Below, one piece after another: positions 56,735-64,000 of a DNA stretch of 64,000 nucleotides. How positions within the stretch are numbered: position 1 is the first letter of the stretch; every line of letters begins with the position of its first letter. Location of the stretch: contig NZ_PHUE01000001.1 of NCBI RefSeq assembly GCF_002813295.1, positions 992,001 through 1,056,000 on the forward strand, given 5' to 3'. The notes under the pieces are model-generated. The model was not told the DNA's origin, did not search any database, and saw only the letters and a program-made list of their open reading frames with translations. Origin of the DNA: Flavobacterium sp. 5. GTDB lineage: Bacteria > Bacteroidota > Bacteroidia > Flavobacteriales > Flavobacteriaceae. A program made the position numbers and the translations under genes.

Positions 56735-57922
56735 TTAACCTACAATTTCAGTAACCTGTCCAGCACCTACAGTTCTACCACCTTCACGGATAGCGAAACG
56801 TAAACCAACGCTCATTGCGATTGGGCTTAACAAAGATACATTGATAGTTAAGTTATCTCCTGGCATTACCATCTCTACACCTTCTGGTAAAGTAATAACT
56901 CCTGTTACGTCAGTTGTACGTACGTAGAACTGTGGACGGTAGTTATTATGGAATGGAGTGTGACGTCCACCTTCTTCTTTTTTCAAGATATAAACTTCAG
57001 CTTTGAAAGTAGCGTGTGGTTTAACAGATCCTGGCTTAATGATAACCATTCCTCTTTTGATAGATTCTTTATCAACACCTCTTAACAATAAACCTACATT
57101 ATCTCCAGCTTCACCTCTATCAAGGATTTTACGGAACATCTCAACTCCTGTAATAGTAGAAGTTAATTTTTCAGCTCCCATACCAATAATTTCAACTGGA
57201 TCTCCTGTATTAGCAATACCTGTTTCGATACGACCTGTAGCAACAGTTCCACGACCAGTGATTGTAAATACATCCTCAACTGGCATTAAGAATGGTTTTT
57301 CAGTATCACGAACTGGCTCCTCGATCCAAGCATCAACAGCTTCCATCAATTCAATAATTTTTGGCACCCAAGCTGGATCATTATTCAATCCTCCTAAAGC
57401 AGAACCTTGAACAACTGGACAGTTATCACCATCATATTCATAGAAAGACAATAAGTCTCTGATTTCCATTTCAACTAACTCTAAAAGCTCAGCATCATCA
57501 ACCATATCCACTTTGTTCATAAAAACTACCATTCTAGGAATACCTACTTGGCGACCTAAAAGGATGTGCTCACGAGTTTGTGGCATTGGTCCGTCAGTTG
57601 CAGCTACAACAAGGATAGCACCGTCCATTTGAGCAGCACCAGTAACCATGTTTTTTACGTAATCCGCGTGACCTGGACAGTCAACGTGTGCGTAGTGACG
57701 GTTAGCAGTTTCATACTCAACGTGTGATGTATTAATTGTAATACCTCTTTCTTTTTCTTCAGGAGCATTATCAATTTGATCAAATGATTTTGCTTGACAG
57801 TAACCAGCATCAGATAACACTTTTGTGATTGCTGCTGTTAAAGTAGTTTTACCGTGATCTACGTGTCCGATCGTACCAATATTTAAGTGTGGTTTCGAAC
57901 GGTTAAAGGTTTCTTTTGCCAT
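56735..57922 (-). CDS. tuf: Elongation factor Tu
   Basis: The 395-residue GTPase that delivers aminoacyl-tRNA to the ribosome. It has G1 [10 protein letters not shown] (residues 18-27), the switch [11 protein letters not shown]3 DCPGHADY and G4 NKVDM, then domain 2 ([17 protein letters not shown]) and domain 3 ([21 protein letters not shown]). Length is normal. There is no Shine-Dalgarno sequence: the 20 bases before the ATG are AT-rich. It is transcribed from the tRNA promoter near 58355. Confidence 0.99.
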   Translation of the reverse strand: MAKETFNRSKPHLNIGTIGHVDHGKTTLTAAITKVLSDAGYCQAKSFDQIDNAPEEKERGITINTSHVEYETANRHYAHVDCPGHADYVKNMVTGAAQMDGAILVVAATDGPMPQTREHILLGRQVGIPRMVVFMNKVDMVDDAELLELVEMEIRDLLSFYEYDGDNCPVVQGSALGGLNNDPAWVPKIIELMEAVDAWIEEPVRDTEKPFLMPVEDVFTITGRGTVATGRIETGIANTGDPVEIIGMGAEKLTSTITGVEMFRKILDRGEAGDNVGLLLRGVDKESIKRGMVIIKPGSVKPHATFKAEVYILKKEEGGRHTPFHNNYRPQFYVRTTDVTGVITLPEGVEMVMPGDNLTINVSLLSPIAMSVGLRFAIREGGRTVGAGQVTEIVG

Positions 57923-57976
57923 TTTACTTAATTTTTAATCTAGTTTATATATTTATTTCAATTTCCTACTTACTTG

Positions 57977-58048
57977 AGCCAACTACGGGAATTGAACCCG
58001 TGACCTCTTCCTTACCAAGGAAGCACTCTACCCCTGAGCTAAGTCGGC
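57977..58048 (-). tRNA. tRNA-Thr (anticodon GGT)
   Basis: A 72-base cloverleaf. Acceptor GCCGACT pairs with AGTTGGC with one G-T pair, the anticodon loop TTGGTAA has GGT in a CTTCC/GGAAG stem, and the T arm has GGTTCAATTCC. It lies 55 bases before tuf. Confidence 0.94.
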
Positions 58049-58108
58049 AGAATCCTTGTTAAGGATTTAAGATTTTCAATTCAGAATTCCAAACCTCAAA
58101 TCAATTAT

Positions 58109-58190
58109 GTGGGGAGAGCAGGATTCGAACCTGCGAAGTTCACACAGCAGATTTACAGTCTGCCCTCGTTGGCCGCTTGAGTATCTCCCC
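58109..58190 (-). tRNA. tRNA-Tyr (anticodon GTA)
   Basis: An 82-base tRNA with a long variable arm, as expected for Tyr. Acceptor GGGGAGA pairs with TCTCCCC, and the anticodon stem-loop CAGACTGTAAATCTG contains GTA. Confidence 0.94.
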
Positions 58191-58242
58191 ATTTTTTTTA
58201 TCAATATTCGCATGAACTATTCCAAATCGCATTGGAAAAAAG

Positions 58243-58316
58243 AGCCGGCGGAGGGACTCGAACCCACGACCTGCTGATTACAAATCAGCTGCTCTAGCCA
58301 ACTGAGCTACGCTGGC
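58243..58316 (-). tRNA. tRNA-Thr (anticodon TGT)
   Basis: A 74-base cloverleaf. Acceptor GCCAGCG pairs with CGCCGGC with one mismatch-like pair, the anticodon stem-loop CTGATTTGTAATCAG contains TGT, and the T arm has GGTTCGAGTCC. It is the first gene after the operon promoter. Confidence 0.94.
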
Positions 58317-58325
58317 GATTTCAAT

Positions 58326-58353
58326 AAAAAAAGTCCGCTATTTCTAACGGACT
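58326..58353 (-). terminator. Intrinsic terminator of hpf
   Basis: AGTCCG (58348-58353) pairs with CGGACT (58332-58337) on the minus strand, followed by a run of T (A58326-58331). It lies 55 bases past the hpf stop and just downstream of the -7 element of the tRNA-tuf promoter. Confidence 0.85.
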
Positions 58354-58354
58354 G

Positions 58355-58384
58355 CAAATGTAGAGATTTTATCTTTTAATCAAA
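58355..58384 (-). promoter_or_regulatory. Promoter of the tRNA-tuf-secE-nusG operon
   Basis: On the minus strand TTTG (58381-58384) is followed after 18 bases by TACATTTG (58355-58362), a complete Bacteroidota promoter. The predicted start falls about 6 bases on, inside the hpf terminator hairpin, and about 33 bases before tRNA-Thr. Confidence 0.75.
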
Positions 58385-58407
58385 ACATTTTTTTAAAAAA
58401 ATTTAAA

Positions 58408-58710
58408 TTAAATATGTGTTCTTAACTTTTCTTTACGTTTTATCAGCAATCGCTCAATAGATTCGGCTGCTTGCTCGACTGCTTCCTCAAAGGATTTACA
58501 CTGTTTTTCAACCAAAAAATCATCTCCAGGTACATTAATCTTTATCTCAACATTTTTATTTTCCTTTTCACTTGTCTTTTCTACTTTTAAAAAAACATCA
58601 GAAGAGACGACTCTGTCATAATATTTCTCCAATTTATCCATTCTTTCTTGAACAAAATCTACTAGCTTTTTGTCAACAGTAAAGTTAACTGCATGAACAT
58701 TTACCTTCAT
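58408..58710 (-). CDS. hpf: Ribosome hibernation promoting factor (short form)
   Basis: A 100-residue protein that inactivates ribosomes in stationary phase. From the ATG at 58710 it reads MKVNVHAVNFTVDKKLVDFV, with the family's alternating strand-helix pattern and KIEINVPGDDFLVEK-like middle part. The Lys/Arg-rich end IERLLIKRKEKLRTHI fits short HPF, without the C-terminal dimerisation domain of long HPF. It follows the recombinase gene by 34 bases and ends at a terminator. Confidence 0.92.
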   Translation of the reverse strand: MKVNVHAVNFTVDKKLVDFVQERMDKLEKYYDRVVSSDVFLKVEKTSEKENKNVEIKINVPGDDFLVEKQCKSFEEAVEQAAESIERLLIKRKEKLRTHI

Positions 58711-58744
58711 AATCAATCTATTTAATGGTTAAACACTTTTTGAA

Positions 58745-59644
58745 TTATTTTTTATTTCTAGGATGCGCATTCTGATATACTTTTTTGAGTTCAAACAAAC
58801 TACTATGAGTATAAATCTGAGTTGACGCAAGACTGGAGTGCCCTAATAATTCTTTAACTGAATTCAAATCAGCTCCGTTATTCAATAAATGGGTCGCAAA
58901 TGTATGTCTTAATATATGCGGACTCTTTTTTACCTTTTCGGAGACAGTACTAAAGTATGAATTTATTAATCGATACACAAAAGAATCATTTAATTTTAAC
59001 CCTTTTTTTGTAATGAATAAATATTCCGCATCAACTATAATATCTAGCAATGAGCGCTCCTTTACATACTTTAATAATTGTTCTGAAACTACAGGCAAAA
59101 CTGGAAGAATACGCTCTTTATTCCTCTTACCCAAAACCTTTATAGTTCCACTGCCAAAATTCACATTTGCAAGCTTTAAATGAATAAGTTCCGTTCTTCG
59201 GATTCCTGCAGTATAAAACAATTCAACTATAAGCTTATTCCTCACCTCTTCAAATCCTTCTGGAACTGGATTTTGAGATAAAGCTTCAGCTAATTCTTTT
59301 TCAGAAAAAGGAATCTGAAGTTTTTTTTCCGTTTTTAAAGCTTTATGCTTCAATAATGGATTAATCTGAATTTGTTTTATCTTTAAAAGAAATTTATAAA
59401 AAGCTTTCAGGGAAGCTATTTTCCTATTCACAGTACTATTGGAAATACCATCATCTACAAGCGTAACGATCCAACTTCTAATTTGACTATAATTAACCTG
59501 CTCAATAGCATCCTGCTCAAAACACTCCTTATTAAACACCTCAAAATAAGAGATATCATTTAAGTAAGCATTTACAGTATATGGAGAATATTTTTTTTCG
59601 AGTTGCAGATAATTTCTAAATGCTTCTTTATTATTTGTAGTCAT
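58745..59644 (-). CDS. XerC/XerD-type tyrosine recombinase
   Basis: A 299-residue tyrosine recombinase. The N-terminal SAM-like domain (residues 5-95) contains [16 protein letters not shown]. The catalytic domain keeps every active residue: Arg149 in AGIRRTEL, Lys173 in LGKRNKER, His243 and Arg246 in [12 protein letters not shown], His269 in LLGHSS and Tyr278 in TQIYTH. Its size and lack of mobile-element context point to a chromosomal dimer-resolving recombinase and not an integrase. XerC versus XerD cannot be decided from this gene alone. The ATG directly abuts the T run of the rpsU terminator. Confidence 0.92.
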   Translation of the reverse strand: MTTNNKEAFRNYLQLEKKYSPYTVNAYLNDISYFEVFNKECFEQDAIEQVNYSQIRSWIVTLVDDGISNSTVNRKIASLKAFYKFLLKIKQIQINPLLKHKALKTEKKLQIPFSEKELAEALSQNPVPEGFEEVRNKLIVELFYTAGIRRTELIHLKLANVNFGSGTIKVLGKRNKERILPVLPVVSEQLLKYVKERSLLDIIVDAEYLFITKKGLKLNDSFVYRLINSYFSTVSEKVKKSPHILRHTFATHLLNNGADLNSVKELLGHSSLASTQIYTHSSLFELKKVYQNAHPRNKK

Positions 59645-59693
59645 AAAAAAAAACCGTTAGCATCAAAGTTAAGAAACTTTAATAACTAACGGT
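59645..59693 (-). terminator. Intrinsic terminator of rpsU
   Basis: ACCGTTAG (59686-59693) pairs with CTAACGGT (59653-59660) on the minus strand, followed by a run of T (A59645-59653). It lies 27 bases past the rpsU stop. Confidence 0.88.
59664..59671 (-). promoter_or_regulatory. Putative -7 element for the XerC/D-type gene inside the rpsU terminator
   Basis: The minus strand reads TAACTTTG in the loop of the rpsU terminator hairpin, 20 bases upstream of the recombinase ATG. It matches TAnnTTTG. No clear -33 element. Confidence 0.4.
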
Positions 59694-59720
59694 AAATTAT
59701 TTTAAAATGCGTTTACAGTA

Positions 59721-59918
59721 TTAGATATTCTCAATACTATCTCTCATATTTTGGATATAAGCCGCTTTTTGGAATTTCATTCTATTGATAACTGATGGCT
59801 TAATAAAAGCAGTACGTGCTCTTAATTGTCTTACAGTTCCAGTTTTATCGAATTTTCTTTTGTAGCGTTTAAGTGCTCTATCGATATTTTCTCCGTCTTT
59901 AATTGGTATAATTAACAT
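59721..59918 (-). CDS. rpsU: 30S ribosomal protein S21
   Basis: A 65-residue ribosomal protein near the 3' end of 16S rRNA. From the ATG at 59918 it reads MLIIPIKDGENIDRALKRYKRKFDK, the family N-terminus; a longer upstream frame is ignored. In Bacteroidota ribosomes, S21 with S18 and S6 is known to hold the anti-Shine-Dalgarno tail and block its use. The rpsU start here carries a strong Shine-Dalgarno sequence, fitting the proposed autoregulation by S21-free ribosomes. It has its own -7 element and a terminator. Confidence 0.96.
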   Translation of the reverse strand: MLIIPIKDGENIDRALKRYKRKFDKTGTVRQLRARTAFIKPSVINRMKFQKAAYIQNMRDSIENI

Positions 59919-59925
59919 AATTTTA

Positions 59926-59936
59926 TCACCCCCTTT
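59926..59936 (-). promoter_or_regulatory. Strong Shine-Dalgarno sequence of rpsU
   Basis: The minus strand reads GAAAGGGGGTGAT just before the start, ending 7 bases upstream of the ATG. Against the 16S 3' tail complement (AAAGGAGGTGAT) only one base differs, and that one allows a G-U pair. The neighbouring genes tuf, nusG and rplK show no such sequence. Confidence 0.85.
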
Positions 59937-59947
59937 CGTTAAGTCGG

Positions 59948-59955
59948 CAAAATTA
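59948..59955 (-). promoter_or_regulatory. Putative -7 element for rpsU
   Basis: The minus strand reads TAATTTTG, matching TAnnTTTG, 29 bases upstream of the ATG. It predicts a short leader consisting almost only of the Shine-Dalgarno region. Confidence 0.5.
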
Positions 59956-60050
59956 AACATTATTTTGAATCTGAAGCACTTTATTTTATTTTTTTTCAAT
60001 TTATTTTAAAAAATCAACTGAAACAGATTTACTTCTACAATATTCCTCTA

Positions 60051-60176
60051 TACCGCGATGCGCGTTAAGGATGGAAGCTAGTTACCGAAGTAACGCGGAC
60101 AGCCTGACAGCTTGCAGAGTAAAGGGCGCATACTCACAAACCGAATGAGCCCTTACTCTGCAAGGTGGAACGCCCA
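60051..60176. repeat. Extragenic hairpin repeat, family C
   Basis: TACCGCGATGCGCGTTAAGG at the left and GGAACGCCC at the right enclose a small hairpin GTTAC-CGAA-GTAAC (60081-60094) and a larger one (60111-60127 with 60149-60164, a stem of about 16 bp with one bulged base). It fills the space between rpsU and the acyl-CoA dehydrogenase. Similar sequences are, from memory, frequent in Flavobacterium genomes. Confidence 0.65.
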
Positions 60177-60180
60177 AATA

Positions 60181-61323
60181 TTACTTTAAAATATTCCTTG
60201 AAATTACTAATTTCTGGATTTCGGTAGTTCCTTCACCTATAGTACATAATTTTGAATCCCTGTAGAATTTCTCCACAGGATAATCTTTAGTATAACCATA
60301 ACCACCATGTATCTGTACAGCATCATTAGCCACTTTTACACAAACTTCGGAAGAATACATTTTTGCCATTGCACCTAACGTTGTCACGGGTCTGTGTTGC
60401 TCTTTCAGAAAAGCCGCTTTATGTAATAGCAATTCGGAAGCTTCGATTTCTGTAGCCATATCTGCCAATTTGAAGGAAATCGCCTGAAAATCGGATATAG
60501 GCTGACCAAACTGATGTCTTTCTTTAGAATATTTCAAAGCTGCTTCATAAGCTCCTTTTGCAATACCCAAGGATAAAGCACCAATTGAGATACGTCCTCC
60601 ATCCAGAATTTTCATAGACTGAACAAACCCTTGCCCTACTTCACCTAATCTATTTGCATCTGGAATACGACAATTATCAAAAATCAATTCAGCTGTTTCA
60701 CTCGCACGCATTCCTAATTTATTTTCTTTTTTCCCCGATGTAAATCCTTTTGTTCCTTTTTCGAAAACGAATGCAGTCATTCCTTTAGAATCTCCTTTTT
60801 CACCAGTACGAACAATCACCACAGCAATATCCCCAGAAATAGCATGTGTAATAAAGTTTTTAGCTCCATTTACTACCCAAAAATCACCATCTCGAACTGC
60901 AGTTGTATTCATTCCCCCAGCATCGGATCCGGTATTATGCTCAGTTAATCCCCAGGCACCTATATGCTCAGCAGTAGCAAGTTTTGGAATCCATTTTTTC
61001 TTTTGCTCTTCATTACCAAAAGTTAAAATATGATTTGTACATAACGAATTATGAGCTGCAACTGATAATCCGATAGACGGATCGACTTTGGAAATCTCCT
61101 CTACAACTGTAATATACTCATGATACCCTAAGCCTGAGCCACCCAATTCGACTGGAACTAAAACTCCCATAAACCCCATCTCACCTAATTTTTTAAAAAG
61201 CTGCGTTGGGAAAATCTGAGCTTCATCCCACTCCATTATATAAGGTCTTATATTTTTTTCGGCAAAATCTTTTATAGATTGCGCTATTAAAGATTGTGTT
61301 TCGCTATAATCAAAATTCATCAT
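60181..61323 (-). CDS. Acyl-CoA dehydrogenase
   Basis: An FAD enzyme introducing the alpha-beta double bond into acyl-CoA (fatty acid or branched-chain amino acid breakdown). The 380-residue protein has the family signatures [15 protein letters not shown] (about 130-144) and [42 protein letters not shown] at the end, where the GEGTTEIQ Glu is the catalytic base position in short/medium-chain types. Chain specificity cannot be read reliably. Two adjacent Met codons leave the start uncertain by one. Confidence 0.95.
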   Translation of the reverse strand: MMNFDYSETQSLIAQSIKDFAEKNIRPYIMEWDEAQIFPTQLFKKLGEMGFMGVLVPVELGGSGLGYHEYITVVEEISKVDPSIGLSVAAHNSLCTNHILTFGNEEQKKKWIPKLATAEHIGAWGLTEHNTGSDAGGMNTTAVRDGDFWVVNGAKNFITHAISGDIAVVIVRTGEKGDSKGMTAFVFEKGTKGFTSGKKENKLGMRASETAELIFDNCRIPDANRLGEVGQGFVQSMKILDGGRISIGALSLGIAKGAYEAALKYSKERHQFGQPISDFQAISFKLADMATEIEASELLLHKAAFLKEQHRPVTTLGAMAKMYSSEVCVKVANDAVQIHGGYGYTKDYPVEKFYRDSKLCTIGEGTTEIQKLVISRNILK

Positions 61324-61338
61324 AAAATGTCATTTATA

Positions 61339-62223
61339 TTAAAAGCTCAAATATAAGCTAATATATTTTGCTTTATCAACAGGAAAGTCGTTAATTTTTA
61401 TCAAATCCTCAATATTTTTAAAATCACCATTCATACTCCTGTATTTTACAATCTGTCTTGCAAGATTATTTTTAAAATAAAAAAACATCGATAACTCTTT
61501 TAAAGAAGCATTATTAATATCTATTTTATTTAAATCAGGAAGTTTTGTAATAGCAAAGTGTTTGTTTAAACTTAGAATCACCTCTGGAGACAGGCCCCAA
61601 ACTTCTTTCATCTGCTCCATCGATACGAAAACACCTAATTTTTCTTTTTGAGTTAAAATCCTCAATGATATGGCTTCTCCGATTCCATTAATCTTAATTA
61701 AATCCTCTTGTGTCGCTTGATTTATATCAATAATCACAATTTTTTCTTTTTTGACAAAAGTCTTATTTGAAAAATTTTCATATTCATTATCACCTCTTCT
61801 ATGATTAACCCAATCTGGAAATTTAAAAAAAGGGGCGATTGCATTCAACAAAGAATCCGAAACTTTTGTGACAGCCTGAAACTCTTTGGCAGAATTGACA
61901 AATTTATTTTGCTTTCTAAAAGCTAAAAGCCTATCAATCTCCTCAACAGACATTCCTAATTTATATCCCTTATAATCTGAAATGAAATTTGGATTAAAAA
62001 GATAAATCGTTTGCTTTTCATTGGATTTCAGTAATTTTAGAGAATCTACTTTGGTCTGTAAAGCAAGCCATTGCTGTTTATCTGAGTCATTTTGACTGAC
62101 TGAACTAAAATCAGCAAAAAAATAGATTAATTGTAAAGCAATAATAATCGCAAAAAGCAAAAAAAATCCAATTCGCTGTTCCTTAGTAAATTTTAAAAAC
62201 ATTATTTGCTTCCTAAAATTCAT
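61339..62223 (-). CDS. ComEA-like helix-hairpin-helix protein
   Basis: A 294-residue protein with one N-terminal membrane helix (about 17-35) and helix-hairpin-helix DNA-binding units: IDINQATQEDLIKINGIGEAISLRIL (about 165-190) and IDINNASLKELSMFFYFKNNLARQIV near 233. A more diverged unit lies near 80. The form suggests an anchored protein exposed to the periplasm that binds DNA, as ComEA does in transformation, but it is longer and the role is unproven. Start may instead be the Met at 62202. It is 15 bases upstream of the acyl-CoA dehydrogenase on the same strand. Confidence 0.8.
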   Translation of the reverse strand: MNFRKQIMFLKFTKEQRIGFFLLFAIIIALQLIYFFADFSSVSQNDSDKQQWLALQTKVDSLKLLKSNEKQTIYLFNPNFISDYKGYKLGMSVEEIDRLLAFRKQNKFVNSAKEFQAVTKVSDSLLNAIAPFFKFPDWVNHRRGDNEYENFSNKTFVKKEKIVIIDINQATQEDLIKINGIGEAISLRILTQKEKLGVFVSMEQMKEVWGLSPEVILSLNKHFAITKLPDLNKIDINNASLKELSMFFYFKNNLARQIVKYRSMNGDFKNIEDLIKINDFPVDKAKYISLYLSF

Positions 62224-62496
62224 ATAATAAATATCCTAAATTTTTATAAATCATAAATTAAGATAAAGAAAATCATTTTATTAAGAAAAACATCATATCC
62301 ATATGCTTTTTGATAATTATTTATTTTATCTTTAAGTAAATTTTAAATAGATGAATTTCAGTATTTTAACAAAATACAATGCATTTATCTCTGAAATATT
62401 AAAGTTTTTATAACTTAAAAGAAGATAATTGTTTTTATTTTTTATAAAAAACGATACATTTGGAACTTAAATAATAATTAACCAATATATTATAGT

Positions 62497-63975
62497 ATGT
62501 CAATTTGGAAAAGAAAACCACTAGCACAACTGCTAGCAGAAGCCGCTGATTCTGAAAAAGGATTAAAAAGAACATTAACTGCTTGGTCATTAATTGCATT
62601 AGGCATAGGTGCTATTATTGGCGCCGGTTTATTTGTAAGAACAGCTACAGCAGCAGCACAAAATGCTGGTCCATCTGTAACCATTGCTTTCATTGTTGCC
62701 GCAGTTGGTTGTGCTTTGGCTGGATTATGTTATGCTGAATTATCTTCTTCAATTCCAATATCTGGAAGCGCCTATACCTATACTTATGCAACTATGGGTG
62801 AATTTTTAGCTTGGATTATTGGATGGGATTTAATACTTGAATATGCCGTTGGTGCTGCTACAGTAGGAATCGCCTGGAGTGAGTACCTCAACAACCTACT
62901 AGTCAATGTGTTACACGTCAGTCCAATACCATTTGAATACTCACACTCACCATTTCAAACCTCATCAGATGGAGTAAGTGGTATAATTAATTTACCTGCC
63001 TTATTTATAGTAGCAGCTATAAGCTTATTATTAATAAAAGGGATTCAAGAATCAGCTTTTGTTAATGGTATAATTGTAGTAGTAAAAGTGATTATTGTAA
63101 TCTTAATTATAGTTATCGGATGGAATTTTGTTAATCCTGCAAACCACACACCTTACATACCACAACCTTCAGTTTTTACAGATGAACATGGGGTTGGTCA
63201 TAGTTACGGAGGTATTATGGGAATCTTAGGTGCTGCTGGTACTGTTTTCTTTGCTTTTATTGGATTTGACGCAGTAAGTACTGCTGCTCAAGAGACAAAA
63301 AATCCAAAGAAAAATATGCCAATTGGAATATTAGGTTCTTTAGCCGTTTGTACTGTTTTATACATTCTTTTTGCGCATGTTTTAACAGGTCTTGAGCCAG
63401 TTGAATTTTTCAGAACAGAAGGAAAAGAAGCATCTGTAGCTTTGGCTATTAAAAATGCAATGGGAGTTAATTACGAATGGTTAGGTCAATTTGTAACTGT
63501 AGCAATTCTTGCAGGGTTTTCTTCTGTAATATTGGTAATGTTGTTAGGACAATCAAGAGTTTTTTACTCAATGGGTAAAGACGGCTTACTTCCTAAATCA
63601 TTCAGCACATTACACTCAAAATACAAAACACCATATAAAGCTAATATAGCAATATTGGTAATTGTAGGTTCATTTGCAGCCTTTATTCCTGGTGATATCG
63701 TGGGTGACATGACTAGTATAGGAACTTTATTTGCCTTTGTATTAGTTTGTATATCCGTAATTATTTTAAGAAAAAAAGAACCAAATATGGTTCGTGAATT
63801 CAAAACTCCTTGGGTTCCTTTTGTTCCTTTATTAGGAGTTGCAGTATGTTTTGCAATGATGTATGGTTTAGGCTGGACAAACTGGCTAAGGCTTTTTGCA
63901 TGGATGGCACTTGGAGTAATATTCTATTTTTCTTATGGTAAGAAAAACAGTGTACTAAACAATCCTGAAAAATAA
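62497..63975 (+). CDS. APC family amino acid permease (CAT-like)
   Basis: A 492-residue inner-membrane transporter with about 12-14 hydrophobic segments. The N-terminal cytoplasmic part SIWKRKPLAQLLAEAADSEKGLKRTLTAW precedes the APC helix 1 motif LGIGAIIGAGLFV at about residues 36-48, then GLCYAELSSSIPISGSAYTYTYATMGEFLAWIIGWDL. AFIGFDAVSTAAQETKNPKKNMP near 250 is typical of the cationic amino acid transporter branch. The actual substrate is unknown. It is monocistronic in the window and divergent from the ComEA-like gene. Confidence 0.92.
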   Translation: MSIWKRKPLAQLLAEAADSEKGLKRTLTAWSLIALGIGAIIGAGLFVRTATAAAQNAGPSVTIAFIVAAVGCALAGLCYAELSSSIPISGSAYTYTYATMGEFLAWIIGWDLILEYAVGAATVGIAWSEYLNNLLVNVLHVSPIPFEYSHSPFQTSSDGVSGIINLPALFIVAAISLLLIKGIQESAFVNGIIVVVKVIIVILIIVIGWNFVNPANHTPYIPQPSVFTDEHGVGHSYGGIMGILGAAGTVFFAFIGFDAVSTAAQETKNPKKNMPIGILGSLAVCTVLYILFAHVLTGLEPVEFFRTEGKEASVALAIKNAMGVNYEWLGQFVTVAILAGFSSVILVMLLGQSRVFYSMGKDGLLPKSFSTLHSKYKTPYKANIAILVIVGSFAAFIPGDIVGDMTSIGTLFAFVLVCISVIILRKKEPNMVREFKTPWVPFVPLLGVAVCFAMMYGLGWTNWLRLFAWMALGVIFYFSYGKKNSVLNNPEK

Positions 63976-64000
63976 TTTTTTAATATAAGTTAAAAAGGAT

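Noticed and set aside
58745-59644. Tyrosine recombinase as a mobile-element integrase
   Set aside because: Embedded between rpsU and hpf in a housekeeping cluster, with Xer-like length and motifs and no attachment repeats.

Overview
The window looks like chromosomal DNA of a Flavobacterium-like member of the Bacteroidota. It is AT-rich. Most genes have no Shine-Dalgarno sequence. Many genes and tRNA loci are preceded by the Bacteroidota -7 element TAnnTTTG, in two clear cases with a TTTG -33 element 18 bases upstream. Family-level traits agree: a long (482-residue) GAPDH, tandem aconitases, B12-dependent methylmalonyl-CoA mutase, and several hairpin repeats of kinds I remember from other flavobacterial genomes. 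I could not run any search, so the genus is an inference.

Layout. 1-850: 5' part of thioredoxin reductase, running off the window. 999-1073: tRNA-Pro. 1204-5861: uridine kinase, FtsB/DivIC-like protein and the two methylmalonyl-CoA mutase subunits. 5962-10118: minus-strand cell-wall and lysine genes (lysozyme-like protein, mltG, GNAT acetyltransferase, dapF) interrupted by extragenic repeats. 10318-13353: HtrA-type protease and GAPDH. 13354-16364: accessory stretch with a hairpin repeat, an exactly 22-bp-periodic dyad array, and an AraC regulator plus SnoaL-like protein bracketed by a 14-bp inverted repeat. 16365-22476: two amidohydrolase-family proteins and a DUF885 lipoprotein. 22853-24940: an ABC-F gene broken by one in-frame stop, and a DUF1801 gene. 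25028-28338: Lrp-type regulator, alanine dehydrogenase and an amino acid permease. 28756-30229: sensor histidine kinase followed by a 19-codon remnant of its response regulator. 30244-32924: LysM/NlpC hydrolase, hemolysin III family protein and a small membrane protein. 33148-33662: a second 22-bp array and a hairpin repeat. 33731-41667: acnA, acnB, a MoxR ATPase and a SurA-like chaperone. 42346-43935: prfC.

44021-59918 is mainly the minus-strand core information-processing cluster. In transcription order it runs rpsU, xerC/D-type recombinase, hpf, tRNA-Thr, tRNA-Tyr, tRNA-Thr, tuf, tRNA-Trp, secE, nusG, rplK, rplA, rplJ, rplL, rpoB, rpoC and a DUF3467 gene. It is punctuated by promoters, terminators and one probable attenuator. 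rpsU carries a strong Shine-Dalgarno sequence, unlike the neighbours I inspected. 60051-63975 holds another hairpin repeat, an acyl-CoA dehydrogenase, a helix-hairpin-helix protein and an APC permease.

No CRISPR array, prophage, IS transposase or classical defence island was seen. The most unusual signals are the two arrays of 15-bp dyads repeated every 22 bp, the rpsU leader, the terminator/promoter overlaps in the translation cluster, the response-regulator stub, the nonsense-interrupted ABC-F gene, and palindromes in the rpoB-rpoC spacer.
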